64,000 nucleotides of DNA from an uncultured Armatimonadota bacterium (GTDB lineage: Bacteria; Armatimonadota; Fimbriimonadia; Fimbriimonadales; Fimbriimonadaceae): contig CAILEM010000129.1 in the NCBI GenBank assembly GCA_903833215.1, positions 30,130-94,129 of the forward strand, written 5' to 3'. Below the pieces are notes generated by a model. The model worked only from the letters and a program-made list of their open reading frames with translations, searched no databases and was not told the origin of the DNA. This document shows positions 34,935 through 43,677 of the stretch, in pieces (position 1 is the first letter of the stretch; the number at the start of each line of letters is the position of its first letter). The translations under genes and the position numbers were made by a program.

Positions 34935-36596
34935 TCATATTTTTGATAGATCTGGTCGCCTTCGGTGAAAATCGAATTGCCCTTGGACGAATTTGGCGAT
35001 GGTAAGGAGTTCATCGTCGCGGTAAAGACGCCCGACAAGTGATCTTGACTGGCTATTTCCTTTTCCATCGTCTCCAAATGGCAGTGCCACTTGGGGATGT
35101 CCGCAGTAGTTGCAGTGGCCAAGAATTGGGCCGAGCACGCCTCCACCAACCACCAAATCGAGATCGCCGAATTCCTCTTCGAACTTATGCATGAGCAGTG
35201 TGCGGGCACGTTGAGCCTGGAGATATTCGACACCAGGGATGTATCGACTTGCCCTGAATGTTTCGGGCCAACTGGAGTTCTTCAAGTCGTGGATCGCCTC
35301 TCCCCGAGTGAATTCATCGAAGGCTGAGCCAGCCTCCACGTTTAGGATCTGGTTGACTCCGTCCGGCATCGGTGAGAACTTCACAGGCTTGATGGTCGCT
35401 CCTGCCTCCCTGAGCAATTTGAGAACGGAGTCGCTCGTCAAACCGGATTCGGGGCCAACCCACCCCACTCTTAGCTTTTTCAGGGAAAGCCGGTGCGGAT
35501 ACTCGAAAGATCGGTCCACCGAAGCCAAGTCCTTTGAATCAGCACCACATATGGCGGCGAAGACAAGAGCACAGTCTTCGACGTCGCGGCAGATCGGCCC
35601 AACTTTATCCATCGTGTAGCTCAATCCCATGGCCCCATAGCGACTCACGCGGCCATATGTGGGCCTGAAGCCTGTGACCCGACACCTCACACTGGGAGAT
35701 GTGATACTGCCGTAGGTTTCGGTGCCGATGGAAAATCCAACAAGCCCAGCCGCGGTGGCTGCGGCAGATCCCGCGCTGGATCCGCTTGATCCTTGTTTTG
35801 GATTCCATGGGTTCTTGGTGGTCCCCCGGAACCATACATCGCCCTGGGCGAGGGAACCGCAACTCAACTTTGCGACGAGAATGGCTCCCGCCGCGTTCAG
35901 CCTCTCGACGACGGTGGCGTCGTAATCGAAGACCTGGTGTTCAAAGGGGCCCGCTCCCCAAGTGGTCGGAATGCCTTTTGTGCTGAATAGATCTTTGATG
36001 CCGTACGGAATTCCATGAAGTGGCCCACGGTATTTGCCTGCCTTGATCTCCTGCTCAGCGCGCCGAGCCTGCTCCATTGCCAAATCTTCGGTGAGGGTGA
36101 TGACGCACAGCAGTCGGTCGCCATATTTCTTTAACCTGCTTAGGTAAAGCTCAGTCAACTCGACCGGTGAAACCTGCTTAGTCTCAATAAGGTGGGCTAA
36201 ATCTTTGAGCGGCAGGAAGGCAACATCTTCGTCGGTGCCCCTTCGGGCAGGGTTGGAAGGTGTCCGCCTTGCTCGTACCCTCGCTCCAGAAATAGAACCG
36301 CCTCCAAGGGGGTGGAAAGTGGTAGAAGGTTCCACCGTCGCAGTGATTGGCTGCTTGCGAATGCCAGCGAAACCAGATCTCGCTCCTCGAATTTCAGCTA
36401 GGACTCGTTTCCGTTCCTCGTCGGAAAAGCTGATTCCGGCGATCTTCTCCATCGACTTTAGGTCATCCAAGGTGATCTCTTCACCAGATGCTTTGGCTTG
36501 GGTCGTTACGAGGCTTGCGGGAATTGCAGAAGCGGCCGCGGCTACCAACATGGAGGTGAGGACTTCCTTGCGAGTCAATGGATGATCAGTCGACAT
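34935..36596 (-). CDS. Exported amidase (amidase signature family)
   Basis: 553 residues from ATG at 36596; the frame runs open to 36740, but MSTDHPLTRKEVLTSMLVAA gives an export signal close to Tat type (RK rather than RR). Residues from about 135 on form the amidase signature fold. The catalytic Lys is in GIPYGIKDLFSTKG, the cis-Ser in QGSSGSSAGSAAATAAG and the nucleophile Ser in GTETYGSITSPS, all intact. It hydrolyses carboxylic amides; the substrate is unknown. Exported amidases of this type are often paired with glycan or amino-acid scavenging. It starts 43 bases from the divergent aldolase. Confidence 0.87.
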   Translation of the reverse strand: MSTDHPLTRKEVLTSMLVAAAASAIPASLVTTQAKASGEEITLDDLKSMEKIAGISFSDEERKRVLAEIRGARSGFAGIRKQPITATVEPSTTFHPLGGGSISGARVRARRTPSNPARRGTDEDVAFLPLKDLAHLIETKQVSPVELTELYLSRLKKYGDRLLCVITLTEDLAMEQARRAEQEIKAGKYRGPLHGIPYGIKDLFSTKGIPTTWGAGPFEHQVFDYDATVVERLNAAGAILVAKLSCGSLAQGDVWFRGTTKNPWNPKQGSSGSSAGSAAATAAGLVGFSIGTETYGSITSPSVRCRVTGFRPTYGRVSRYGAMGLSYTMDKVGPICRDVEDCALVFAAICGADSKDLASVDRSFEYPHRLSLKKLRVGWVGPESGLTSDSVLKLLREAGATIKPVKFSPMPDGVNQILNVEAGSAFDEFTRGEAIHDLKNSSWPETFRASRYIPGVEYLQAQRARTLLMHKFEEEFGDLDLVVGGGVLGPILGHCNYCGHPQVALPFGDDGKGNSQSRSLVGRLYRDDELLTIAKFVQGQFDFHRRRPDLSKI

Positions 36597-36639
36597 GGCC
36601 CACTCAGTTCGCCGCCACAACGTCGGGTTCCTGCCCGGT

Positions 36640-37404
36640 ATGCTGGATTTAATGGACCCAGTACTGTCTGAACTCGTCAATTTGAGCCTAAAATTAGGAG
36701 CATCGACAGCAGATCTCGCCATTCTTGGTGAAGGGAACACGAGCGCAAAGGTGGGTGAAGGGCAGTTTTATGTGAAGGCAAGTGGGTTCTCGCTTTCCAA
36801 CATCACGCCGAGTGGGTTTTCTCAGGTCAATATCGCGCCGATTATGGAAGCACTTGATGGCCCAGACCTATCGGATGCGGACGTTCGCGGCCTTCTCGGG
36901 GAGAGCCGTGTAGAACCAACCCGTGATCCGCTTCCATCCGTGGAGACTTTCATGCATGCGTATCTATTGAGCCTGCGTGATGTCAATTGGGTCGGCCATA
37001 CGCACCCGACTCCGCTCATCAGCCTCTTGTCGATAGAGGGCTGCGAAGAAATCGCCCGACAGCGCCTCTTTCCCGACGAAATCGTGTGCTGTGGACCAGC
37101 AACCGCTTTTGTTCCCTACGTCGACCCCGGTTTGCCGTTGGCACGAGCCATCCGTCAAAGCGTCGAAGAGTTTATTGACGAATTTGGAATGGTGCCAAAG
37201 ACGATTTGGCTTCAGAACCACGGACTCATTTGCCCAGCAAAGTCGACGCGAGACGTCGAGAGTGCAAGTTATATGGCGATCAAGGCAGCAAGGGCGTGGG
37301 TTGGGGCTTTGTCTACGGGCCGACCGCTACGTCCTTTAACTTCGCAGGCAGTCGATAGAATCCACACGCGCCCTGACGAACACTATCGTCAAAAGTTGAT
37401 TTAG
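36640..37404 (+). CDS. Class II aldolase/adducin family protein
   Basis: 254 residues from ATG at 36640; ATG at 36652 is equally good, and the frame extends to 36595 without a better site. The fold shows AILGEGNTSAKVGEGQFYVK (phosphate-binding GNTS) and FYVKASGFSL. The zinc histidines are in WVGHTHPTPL, with a later His in IWLQNHGLICPA. Members include fuculose-1-phosphate and rhamnulose-1-phosphate aldolases and epimerases. With FucI at 29954, a fuculose-phosphate aldolase role is attractive but not shown. Catalytic Glu identity is unclear. Confidence 0.82.
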   Translation: MLDLMDPVLSELVNLSLKLGASTADLAILGEGNTSAKVGEGQFYVKASGFSLSNITPSGFSQVNIAPIMEALDGPDLSDADVRGLLGESRVEPTRDPLPSVETFMHAYLLSLRDVNWVGHTHPTPLISLLSIEGCEEIARQRLFPDEIVCCGPATAFVPYVDPGLPLARAIRQSVEEFIDEFGMVPKTIWLQNHGLICPAKSTRDVESASYMAIKAARAWVGALSTGRPLRPLTSQAVDRIHTRPDEHYRQKLI

Positions 37405-37423
37405 GGTTCGGATTACGAACCCT
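37403..37423. terminator. Hairpin between convergent aldolase and secretin genes
   Basis: Perfect 8 bp arms AGGGTTCG and CGAACCCT with a 5 base loop overlap the last bases of both convergent genes. A bidirectional terminator is likely, although T-runs are weak on both sides. Confidence 0.5.
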
Positions 37424-39065
37424 CGATCAACTTCGGTGTGATCAAGAACACGGTCTCGATCTTCTTTTTCGAATTCGTTCTCTGCGTAAAGATCTCGCCA
37501 AGTAACGGAATGGAACCAAGGAATGGAACTCGAACCGTTTGTCGGCTGATCGTGTCCTGAAGCAGGCCAGCGATGACAATCGTCTGTCCCGACTTGACTC
37601 GGATTTTCGTGTTTGCTGTTCGAATATTGGATGTCGGATTGCCGCTGACATTGGTGACTGCGTCACTTACCGACGGATCCAAGTACATGGTGATCATGCC
37701 ATCGTCACCCACCAAAGCAGTGAACTTCAAGGTCACGCCGGTGTGGATCAACTGAATCTGGCTCGTTGGGTAGATCGTGCTTCCACTCAGCAATGAGTAG
37801 TAGGTGTCTTGGCCAACATTCACCATGGACTCGACACCAGCGGTGGCGATCAGGTGGGGATTGGCGCGGAGGGACATCTTGTTGTTCTTGATCGCGGCTT
37901 GGATTTTGACCATGTCTCCGATCGATGCCGCCTGAGACGTAATGCTTAAGTCTGTTCCAAGCGAAGTGTTTCCTTTCGTCCAACTGAAGCCCGAACTGAG
38001 CGAGTCATCAACTGTGATCTCGGTAACGAGTGCCTCGATACTGATCTGTCTGCCAGGCATATCAGCCTTTTGGATGTCGGAGATGATCTTTTCCAGAAGC
38101 TGTTTGGGGGCGCACACACCGATGGTGTTTGACTTGGGATCCACCGAAACGTAATTCTTGTAGGAAGGACTCAGGACGGACTGAATCGAGGATGCATTCT
38201 GATTCTTGACCTGATAGATCTTGGTTTCAGCGAATCTCGAGAACAGCGCTGCTTCCGAGGTTGCCTTGCTTACAAGGAAGAAGCCAGGAGATTGTTGCTT
38301 CCAGTACGCACCCGCCATTAGAGCTAACTTTTCGACCGCGACCTCAATGGAGTCGCCTTTGAATTCAATCGTAATGTTCTGCTCTTTAACGGTGTCATCG
38401 CTAACGATCGTCACTCCAGCAAGCGCACCCACTTCACTCATGACCTGCTTGATGTCTTCACCGGTAAAGGTGTTCGTCACTGTACCATCTGAAGATGCGG
38501 TCTTTGGAGTCGTTGTTGGCTGAGGTGTCACCACTGTGGGAGCGGTTGGCGTTGTGAGGGGAGCAGGCGTTTTCTGCTCGGCTGTAATCTTGTCTGCAGG
38601 CTTTTGCTCGGCTGGCTTTGTCTCCGGTTGCTTCTGCACTGTTGCTTGAATCGGTGCGTCCTTCTTCGACACAACGTCAGCCTTTAACGGGGCTGGGGTC
38701 TGCACGTCCTTCTTTTGAACGACATCGGCCTTAATCGGGGCTGGTTCTTGAACTGCAGGCGCATCTTTCTTGGAAACAACGTCAGCTTTTATTGGGGCGG
38801 ATGGCTGGGGAGCGTCCTTCTTGGTCACCACATCGGCTTTGATAGGAGCCGGGTCTTGCTTCACTGCTGGAACTTCCACCTGAATCGCGGTCGCAACGGT
38901 TCGAAGTCGCGTCGGAGCGGCGTCTTTGACACCGTGAAACTTCGCAATTGCGGATGCGATGATTGAAGACGAAAACGAATGCCTACCAAGGGTATTTGCC
39001 TGGGTTACGGATAACCCACAAGCTGCCATTGCGGCCAGTGCCGCCACTATTCTCATGCGATTCAA
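37413..39065 (-). CDS. Secretin-domain outer-membrane protein with tandem KADVV repeats
   Basis: 550 residues from TTG at 39065, with GGAGG 6 bases upstream; ATG at 39056 is the alternative. A signal peptide (MRIVAALAAMAACGLSVTQA) is followed by four repeats of the form AP(I/L)KADVVxKKDx (residues about 73-138) and a Pro/Thr/Lys linker. A secretin N-type domain spans roughly 198-270, then a NolW-like region (QNASSIQSVLSP). The secretin barrel ends in SGQTIVIAGLLQD, VPFLGSIPLLGEIFTQR and VFLITPKLIEG. Secretins form gated outer-membrane rings for secretion or pili. No pilus ATPase or inner-membrane assembly gene is adjacent; its partners are the two genes upstream, overlapping by 4 bases. Confidence 0.88.
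   Translation of the reverse strand: MNRMRIVAALAAMAACGLSVTQANTLGRHSFSSSIIASAIAKFHGVKDAAPTRLRTVATAIQVEVPAVKQDPAPIKADVVTKKDAPQPSAPIKADVVSKKDAPAVQEPAPIKADVVQKKDVQTPAPLKADVVSKKDAPIQATVQKQPETKPAEQKPADKITAEQKTPAPLTTPTAPTVVTPQPTTTPKTASSDGTVTNTFTGEDIKQVMSEVGALAGVTIVSDDTVKEQNITIEFKGDSIEVAVEKLALMAGAYWKQQSPGFFLVSKATSEAALFSRFAETKIYQVKNQNASSIQSVLSPSYKNYVSVDPKSNTIGVCAPKQLLEKIISDIQKADMPGRQISIEALVTEITVDDSLSSGFSWTKGNTSLGTDLSITSQAASIGDMVKIQAAIKNNKMSLRANPHLIATAGVESMVNVGQDTYYSLLSGSTIYPTSQIQLIHTGVTLKFTALVGDDGMITMYLDPSVSDAVTNVSGNPTSNIRTANTKIRVKSGQTIVIAGLLQDTISRQTVRVPFLGSIPLLGEIFTQRTNSKKKIETVFLITPKLIEGS
38652..38849 (-). repeat. Tandem KADVV repeats in the secretin linker
   Basis: Four imperfect copies of a 15 to 18 residue unit (consensus APIKADVVSKKDAP) within the secretin gene. 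The DNA copies differ at many third positions, which suggests selection on the protein. The Lys/Pro-rich linker could span the periplasm or cell wall. Confidence 0.75.
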
Positions 39066-40678
39066 AGGTTGCCTCCAGATTTCTTGTTCTTCGGCGGTGA
39101 AGAAGTTTTCTTGGGCGCCGGAATGAAGAAGGGGATTTGTTTGATCTCCGAGACGGGTTGACCATCCTTGGTCTCGGCATACTGATACTCCAGGCGAACG
39201 GTATACGCTCCTGGTTTCAGATTTGGGGGGAGCATCACGCGGTTATGAAGTGTGGCTCCGGGCAGAATTCCGCCGTCACCGAGTTGGGGCACTTCAAGTC
39301 GCGCGATCGCAGTTAGTCCACTCTCCAGGACTGCTGCATTGACACGTGGTAACAGGGCAATGTTGCCCGTGTTCGTTACTTCGTAGTCGACACTAATCGG
39401 TATTTCGCCGACCTTGCCAACTTCCTTCGGGGATATCTCCACCTTAGGGCTTTCAGTCTTGGGAACGCGAACGCTACCGTAGACTTCTTGCGACAGCGAA
39501 TCCTTAGCGGTACTCACTGCAGAAATGGCGAACCAAGAGTCGCCAGTCGCACCGGGTTTCACGGAAATCTTGACCTTGAGATTCACTGCGCTTCTTGGTG
39601 GAATGCTTAGAATCTCCGGCGACACCTCGACTTCAAGCGGTGCAACTGTTGAGTCTTCAAGCACCTGGAAGAGGCCATTCGTGGTTTGGGTTAGTTTCCT
39701 GACCGAAACAGCTACGGATAAGGGATTAGCCGTCTGATTAGTAAACTTGACAATTTGGAGTCTTGTGGCTCCAATCGGCATCGCATCATGAAAGAGGGGT
39801 GGATCGACGGTGAAGGGTGGTAACGAGATTACCGTTCCATCGGTGACTCTTGTGGCCTTGCCTTTGCTCACAACGAACGCGGCGGTGATCGGCCGATACG
39901 TCTGCAAGTTAACTTGGCAAGTCGCCTGTACCGTGTATTGCCCATCAGGCAACTTGGACGGAACCGAAAACGTCAAATTCCTCTTGCTTTGTGGATAAAG
40001 ATTTCTGTCGGTGTCGACGCGCTTCTCGCCTACCGGCCTACCCGTCGCATCCCTCAATACAACCGACGCACCGATAACCGCGAAGGCATCTCCTTCATTG
40101 ATGAAGGGAAGTGTGATCGTGCTGAATTTGTCCGAGACGTCAAGGGAGGGAGTTCCAAACTTGAGGTCGGGTTTGGGAACGGTTCCCACTCGAATGATAA
40201 TTGGGATTTGGTACTCAGCGCGAATCTGATTCGGGTTGTTCTTGTCGACAGTGGGCTTGATTGTCCCCAAGCAGTAGTAAACACCTGGTGCGGTACCTTT
40301 TGGCACAAGGCATTTCAGCGGAATCGCCGCCGTCGACGTGGGTGGAATTACTTTTGAGAACTCGCGAGTAGGAAACCAATCTGAGCAATCGAATCTTGTT
40401 TTGGTGCCGGTGATTGCCCCGTACGTCCAGTCTTTATAGGCTACGGGATAGACCTCTAGCTTAACTTCGACCGGTTGGAGATCAAGGTTCTGAATCTCAA
40501 CGGGTAGGGCCAAAGGCATTCCTGGTCGCCCTGTGGCGCGGTACATCACTGGCGCAATCGCCATACCTCTCAGACCCTGGTTTTCGGTTTGTGCCGTAAC
40601 AAGAGGGGTAAGGCAGGTTAGGGCAACCAACCAGCATTTCTTGATCTGATCGTAAAACTTAGTTGATCGTAACGCCAA
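39062..40678 (-). CDS. Secreted Ig-like protein with chaperone-like N-terminus
   Basis: 538 residues from TTG at 40678 (GGGGA 8 bases upstream), overlapping the upstream gene by 20 bases. The signal region is KKCWLVALTCLTPLVTAQT. The mature protein starts MAIAPVMYRATGRPGMPLAL, followed by VEIQNLDLQPVEVKLEVYPV and later IPPTSTAAIPLKCLVPKG, then APGVYYCLGTIKP. This resembles PapD-type periplasmic chaperones and DUF916-type proteins. Three or four further beta-sandwich units follow (NEGDAFAVIGASVVLRD, FTNQTANPLSVAVSVRK, VTNTGNIALLPRVNAAVLES). The Lys/Ser/Pro tail ends NKKSGGNL. It probably binds the secreted upstream protein and passes it to the secretin; this is inference. Confidence 0.7.
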   Translation of the reverse strand: MALRSTKFYDQIKKCWLVALTCLTPLVTAQTENQGLRGMAIAPVMYRATGRPGMPLALPVEIQNLDLQPVEVKLEVYPVAYKDWTYGAITGTKTRFDCSDWFPTREFSKVIPPTSTAAIPLKCLVPKGTAPGVYYCLGTIKPTVDKNNPNQIRAEYQIPIIIRVGTVPKPDLKFGTPSLDVSDKFSTITLPFINEGDAFAVIGASVVLRDATGRPVGEKRVDTDRNLYPQSKRNLTFSVPSKLPDGQYTVQATCQVNLQTYRPITAAFVVSKGKATRVTDGTVISLPPFTVDPPLFHDAMPIGATRLQIVKFTNQTANPLSVAVSVRKLTQTTNGLFQVLEDSTVAPLEVEVSPEILSIPPRSAVNLKVKISVKPGATGDSWFAISAVSTAKDSLSQEVYGSVRVPKTESPKVEISPKEVGKVGEIPISVDYEVTNTGNIALLPRVNAAVLESGLTAIARLEVPQLGDGGILPGATLHNRVMLPPNLKPGAYTVRLEYQYAETKDGQPVSEIKQIPFFIPAPKKTSSPPKNKKSGGNL

Positions 40679-41294
40679 TATATCCAGTCCCCACTAACGT
40701 ACGTGCCCCTGTTGCTAACCCCGTTAAATTCAGCGTGCGGGTGATCATCAGCACCATATTTCCTCCAGAGGGAATTTGTGCCAAGTTGACCGCTACGGTT
40801 TGTCCGTTGAAAGCTGTATCCGTTCCACTTACAGGACCGGCTACCAATGATCCGACATGCGAAGATGTGCCCTGGTAAATCGCCATCGTGTAGGTGACGC
40901 TTCCCATTGCTTCTTCAGACGAACTATCTAACTGCAAAGGCTTGAAAGAGTTCGCGGAGAAAGTGACGGACCGATTTGTGGTGATGTTGATTAGGTTGGT
41001 TTGAGATTGACTCGTACCATTCCCAACACCAGCTACATAGAACACGCCGCCGAAATTTCCGCTTATGTTGACGTAGGAGGGAGGAGGACTCGTTGGTTTC
41101 TTTCCAGGCTTCGCTTCAGGTGTGGTCTGTGGAGATGCGTTTGGAGGTGCGCCGCCCGAAAGTTTGGCTTGTTGCTCCCTATTAAACGCTTCAAGCGCAA
41201 CGGGATCGTATACAAAGACGTGCCGAGGTATTGGTCGCTTTGGACCTTGGACCGACGCCAACGCTATGATCACCGCTACTGCTTGAGAAAACAT
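40659..41294 (-). CDS. Secreted beta-rich protein, possible surface subunit
   Basis: 211 residues from ATG at 41294. A short signal (MFSQAVAVIIALAS) leads to a Pro/Lys-rich stretch (TTPEAKPGKKPTSPPPS). A beta-sandwich of about 135 residues follows (NISGNFGGVFYVAGVGNG, NITTNRSVTFSANSF, MGSVTYTMAIYQG), with a C-terminal strand ending GTGYIGVTIN. The sandwich and its hydrophobic last strand recall spore-coat-U or pilin-like subunits, though no family is certain. It is the first gene of a three-gene unit with the chaperone-like protein and secretin, so it is the prime candidate for the exported substrate. Confidence 0.65.
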   Translation of the reverse strand: MFSQAVAVIIALASVQGPKRPIPRHVFVYDPVALEAFNREQQAKLSGGAPPNASPQTTPEAKPGKKPTSPPPSYVNISGNFGGVFYVAGVGNGTSQSQTNLINITTNRSVTFSANSFKPLQLDSSSEEAMGSVTYTMAIYQGTSSHVGSLVAGPVSGTDTAFNGQTVAVNLAQIPSGGNMVLMITRTLNLTGLATGARTLVGTGYIGVTIN

Positions 41295-41447
41295 CCTGAA
41301 GTCTGGAAATGGAAGGACTGCGCCCTCTCCTATATGCTACACGCAACAACCTCATTGTGTTCCAGTTACACGGTTAATCGCGTCACAGCTTTGGGTGACA
41401 GGCGCGTGGGCAGGTTCAATGCGGGGTCGTTTGGATATGATAAAGGC

Positions 41448-43619
41448 ATGGCATCGTTGCTAAAGTTGGCCCTTTCGCTTGTGGGTCCAGGGATTTTTAT
41501 GAGTATCGGATTGACATCGTCGGAGCCGCCGAACGTTGGAGCGCATGTCGTCCTTGGCAAAGACAAGCCAACTTTCGAGATTGTTTATGAGGGCCAAAAG
41601 GTCCTCTCTGGAAAATTCTCGGTCGATGGAAACCCTGATCAGTGGAAGAAGGTGCAACTCAAAGTTGACCAGGAAGTAGGAGCGCGAGGAGAAATCACGC
41701 AGCGCATCGTCCTTGCTGGGACGTCGACCATGAAGCTTCACATAGACTCGAAAGTCGAAGGTTCTGAACAAGCTTTTCCCGCCGAAACCAATTCCCCTGC
41801 CCAAGACCGATTTAAGCTCGTGAGGAATTCGGTTGGCCTTTCCCGCAACCTAAGAAATAACGCGATCTACGACCGAAAGCGTGATTGGATGTTGGAGACC
41901 GGAACCGAGGCATCAATTAAGCCGATTTCAGATGGCCGCTCTTCCCGCGCATTCGCTTGTACTCTGAGTGGCAAGGAACTGCAGGTAACTTTTCGACCGC
42001 GTTACTATCAGAAGCACAAGAACCTAACGTACTTCCGCCCATGGGAGCACGACGTCTGGAAAGGATCTATTACGGGTTGGTGCTCTTGGTGGGCATATTT
42101 CGACGATATCCACGAGAAGGATGTGGAGAGAGCCAGCCAGGTATTTAGCGACAAGCTAAAGGATTTTGGCTACACCTATATCCAGATCGATGATGGTTAC
42201 CAGGGTGGACCTGGTGGTCTGCCCAAGGATTGGCTGCACACGAACGACAAATTCCCCAGCGGATTGGAGCACCTATCGAAATCGATCTCCAGTAAAGGTC
42301 TCGATCCCGCGCTTTGGCTTAACGTGCATTTTGGCGATGTTGACTATGTGAACAGTCACCTCGATTGGTTTATCACTGGCCGCGATGGAAAAGCATTTAA
42401 GGGCCCGTGGATAGACTACGGTCTCGATGGTTCTGTGAAAGCAGCTCTTGACACAATCGTCAGGCCGACCTATCAGGCAATCCACAAGATGGGCTGGAAA
42501 TACGTCAAGGTCGATGCCCTCCGGCACCTCCTTTACGACGATAGCTACCCTAGGCGCGAATACTTCACAGCAAAAGGAACCACCGCAGAGGATGCATTCC
42601 GAAACTACCTTAAGGTCATTCGGCAAGAGGTTGGTGCCGACACCTATATGCTTGCCTGCTGGGGAGTCTTGCCAGAAGTCATTGGCATTGCGGATGCTTG
42701 CAGACTTGGCGGAGACGGTTTCGGCCCCTCTACTCTGCAGCAGTACACCTCGTGGAATAACGTCGTTTGGCGCAACGATCCCGACCACTGTGACGTGAAA
42801 CCGTTCGATCGAGCGACGGGCAAGTATCTTGACGGCGAGGAGAAGATTCGACCGGTGCTGGTATCGATGGCAGGCGGGCAACTTCTGCTTAGCGACAAGC
42901 CGGAAGTCTACGAGAACGACGCCAATCTTGAAGGGGTAAAGCGCTCCAGCCCGGTTATGTTCACCGTGCCAGGGCAGCTATATGACTTCGATCCTGTCAA
43001 GACGGACAACCTCAAGAAGGGACTCCGAAACGATCAAGGTGGAGCCCATTCAGGGCCGATTGATGCGGACCAACGGGGAGAAGTCTGCCCTTGGTGGATG
43101 CTAGATATCAATCAGCGATTTGAATCTTGGACCGTTCTCACGCGAATGAACTGGCACACAACGGCTATGCCGCAGCAGGAAGTCCGTTTCGAAGAGGTTG
43201 GCCTTCCCGATGACACCTACTCCGTGTTTGAATTCTGGTCGAAGAAGTATCTCGGTGAATTCCACGGCAGTTTCACGGCGGGGGCTCTTGATGCGAAGGG
43301 CGTCGCGACCTACGCTATCCGTAAGACTCTAAGCCGACCGCAGATACTCTCGACGAGCCGGCATATCAGTCAGGGCGGTGTCGATCTCGTTTCAGTGAAC
43401 TGGAGCGCAAATGTGTTGAGCGGAGAAAGCAAAGTCGTTAAAAACGATCCGTACAGCATCTTCATTCGATTGCCCGAGGGATTCACCGTTCAGGCAGCAT
43501 CTTTCGGCGGGCATTCGGCTGAAGTCCGTGTCGAGGATCAAATTGCAGAAATAAAGTTCCTCCCCGAGGCAACCGGCCCTGTTCGTTGGAAGTTCGAGTT
43601 TAAGATGGCTAAGAACTGA
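41448..43619 (+). CDS. Alpha-galactosidase-like glycoside hydrolase (GH36/clan D)
   Basis: 723 residues from ATG at 41448. The open frame runs much further upstream, but that part overlaps the divergent gene and has no coding character. A signal peptide (MASLLKLALSLVGPGIF) is followed by a beta-sandwich. The clan-D barrel then shows GWCSWWAYFDDIHEKDV, FGYTYIQIDDGYQ, the nucleophile Asp in WKYVKVDALRH and the likely acid/base in IADACRLGGDGFGPST. It releases terminal alpha-galactose from oligo- or polysaccharides and is probably periplasmic or secreted. The divergent promoter region 41295-41447 is shared with the secretin operon. Confidence 0.84.
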   Translation: MASLLKLALSLVGPGIFMSIGLTSSEPPNVGAHVVLGKDKPTFEIVYEGQKVLSGKFSVDGNPDQWKKVQLKVDQEVGARGEITQRIVLAGTSTMKLHIDSKVEGSEQAFPAETNSPAQDRFKLVRNSVGLSRNLRNNAIYDRKRDWMLETGTEASIKPISDGRSSRAFACTLSGKELQVTFRPRYYQKHKNLTYFRPWEHDVWKGSITGWCSWWAYFDDIHEKDVERASQVFSDKLKDFGYTYIQIDDGYQGGPGGLPKDWLHTNDKFPSGLEHLSKSISSKGLDPALWLNVHFGDVDYVNSHLDWFITGRDGKAFKGPWIDYGLDGSVKAALDTIVRPTYQAIHKMGWKYVKVDALRHLLYDDSYPRREYFTAKGTTAEDAFRNYLKVIRQEVGADTYMLACWGVLPEVIGIADACRLGGDGFGPSTLQQYTSWNNVVWRNDPDHCDVKPFDRATGKYLDGEEKIRPVLVSMAGGQLLLSDKPEVYENDANLEGVKRSSPVMFTVPGQLYDFDPVKTDNLKKGLRNDQGGAHSGPIDADQRGEVCPWWMLDINQRFESWTVLTRMNWHTTAMPQQEVRFEEVGLPDDTYSVFEFWSKKYLGEFHGSFTAGALDAKGVATYAIRKTLSRPQILSTSRHISQGGVDLVSVNWSANVLSGESKVVKNDPYSIFIRLPEGFTVQAASFGGHSAEVRVEDQIAEIKFLPEATGPVRWKFEFKMAKN

Positions 43620-43639
43620 TTTCGAGAGGGAAATTGGGC

Positions 43640-43673
43640 AAGGAGGTAGTCACGATTGGGTGACTACCTCCTT
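43640..43673. terminator. Strong bidirectional terminator between convergent genes
   Basis: Arms AAGGAGGTAGTCAC and GTGACTACCTCCTT, 14 bp and perfect, enclose a 6 base loop. It starts 21 bases past the alpha-galactosidase stop and lies 5 bases from the sulfatase-family stop on the other strand. The position and stem strength indicate termination from both sides. Confidence 0.75.
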
Positions 43674-43677
43674 GATC

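Noticed and set aside
41001..41447. Upstream extension of the alpha-galactosidase frame
   Set aside because: It overlaps the divergent secreted-protein gene and has Arg/Trp-rich noise; a signal peptide starts at 41448.
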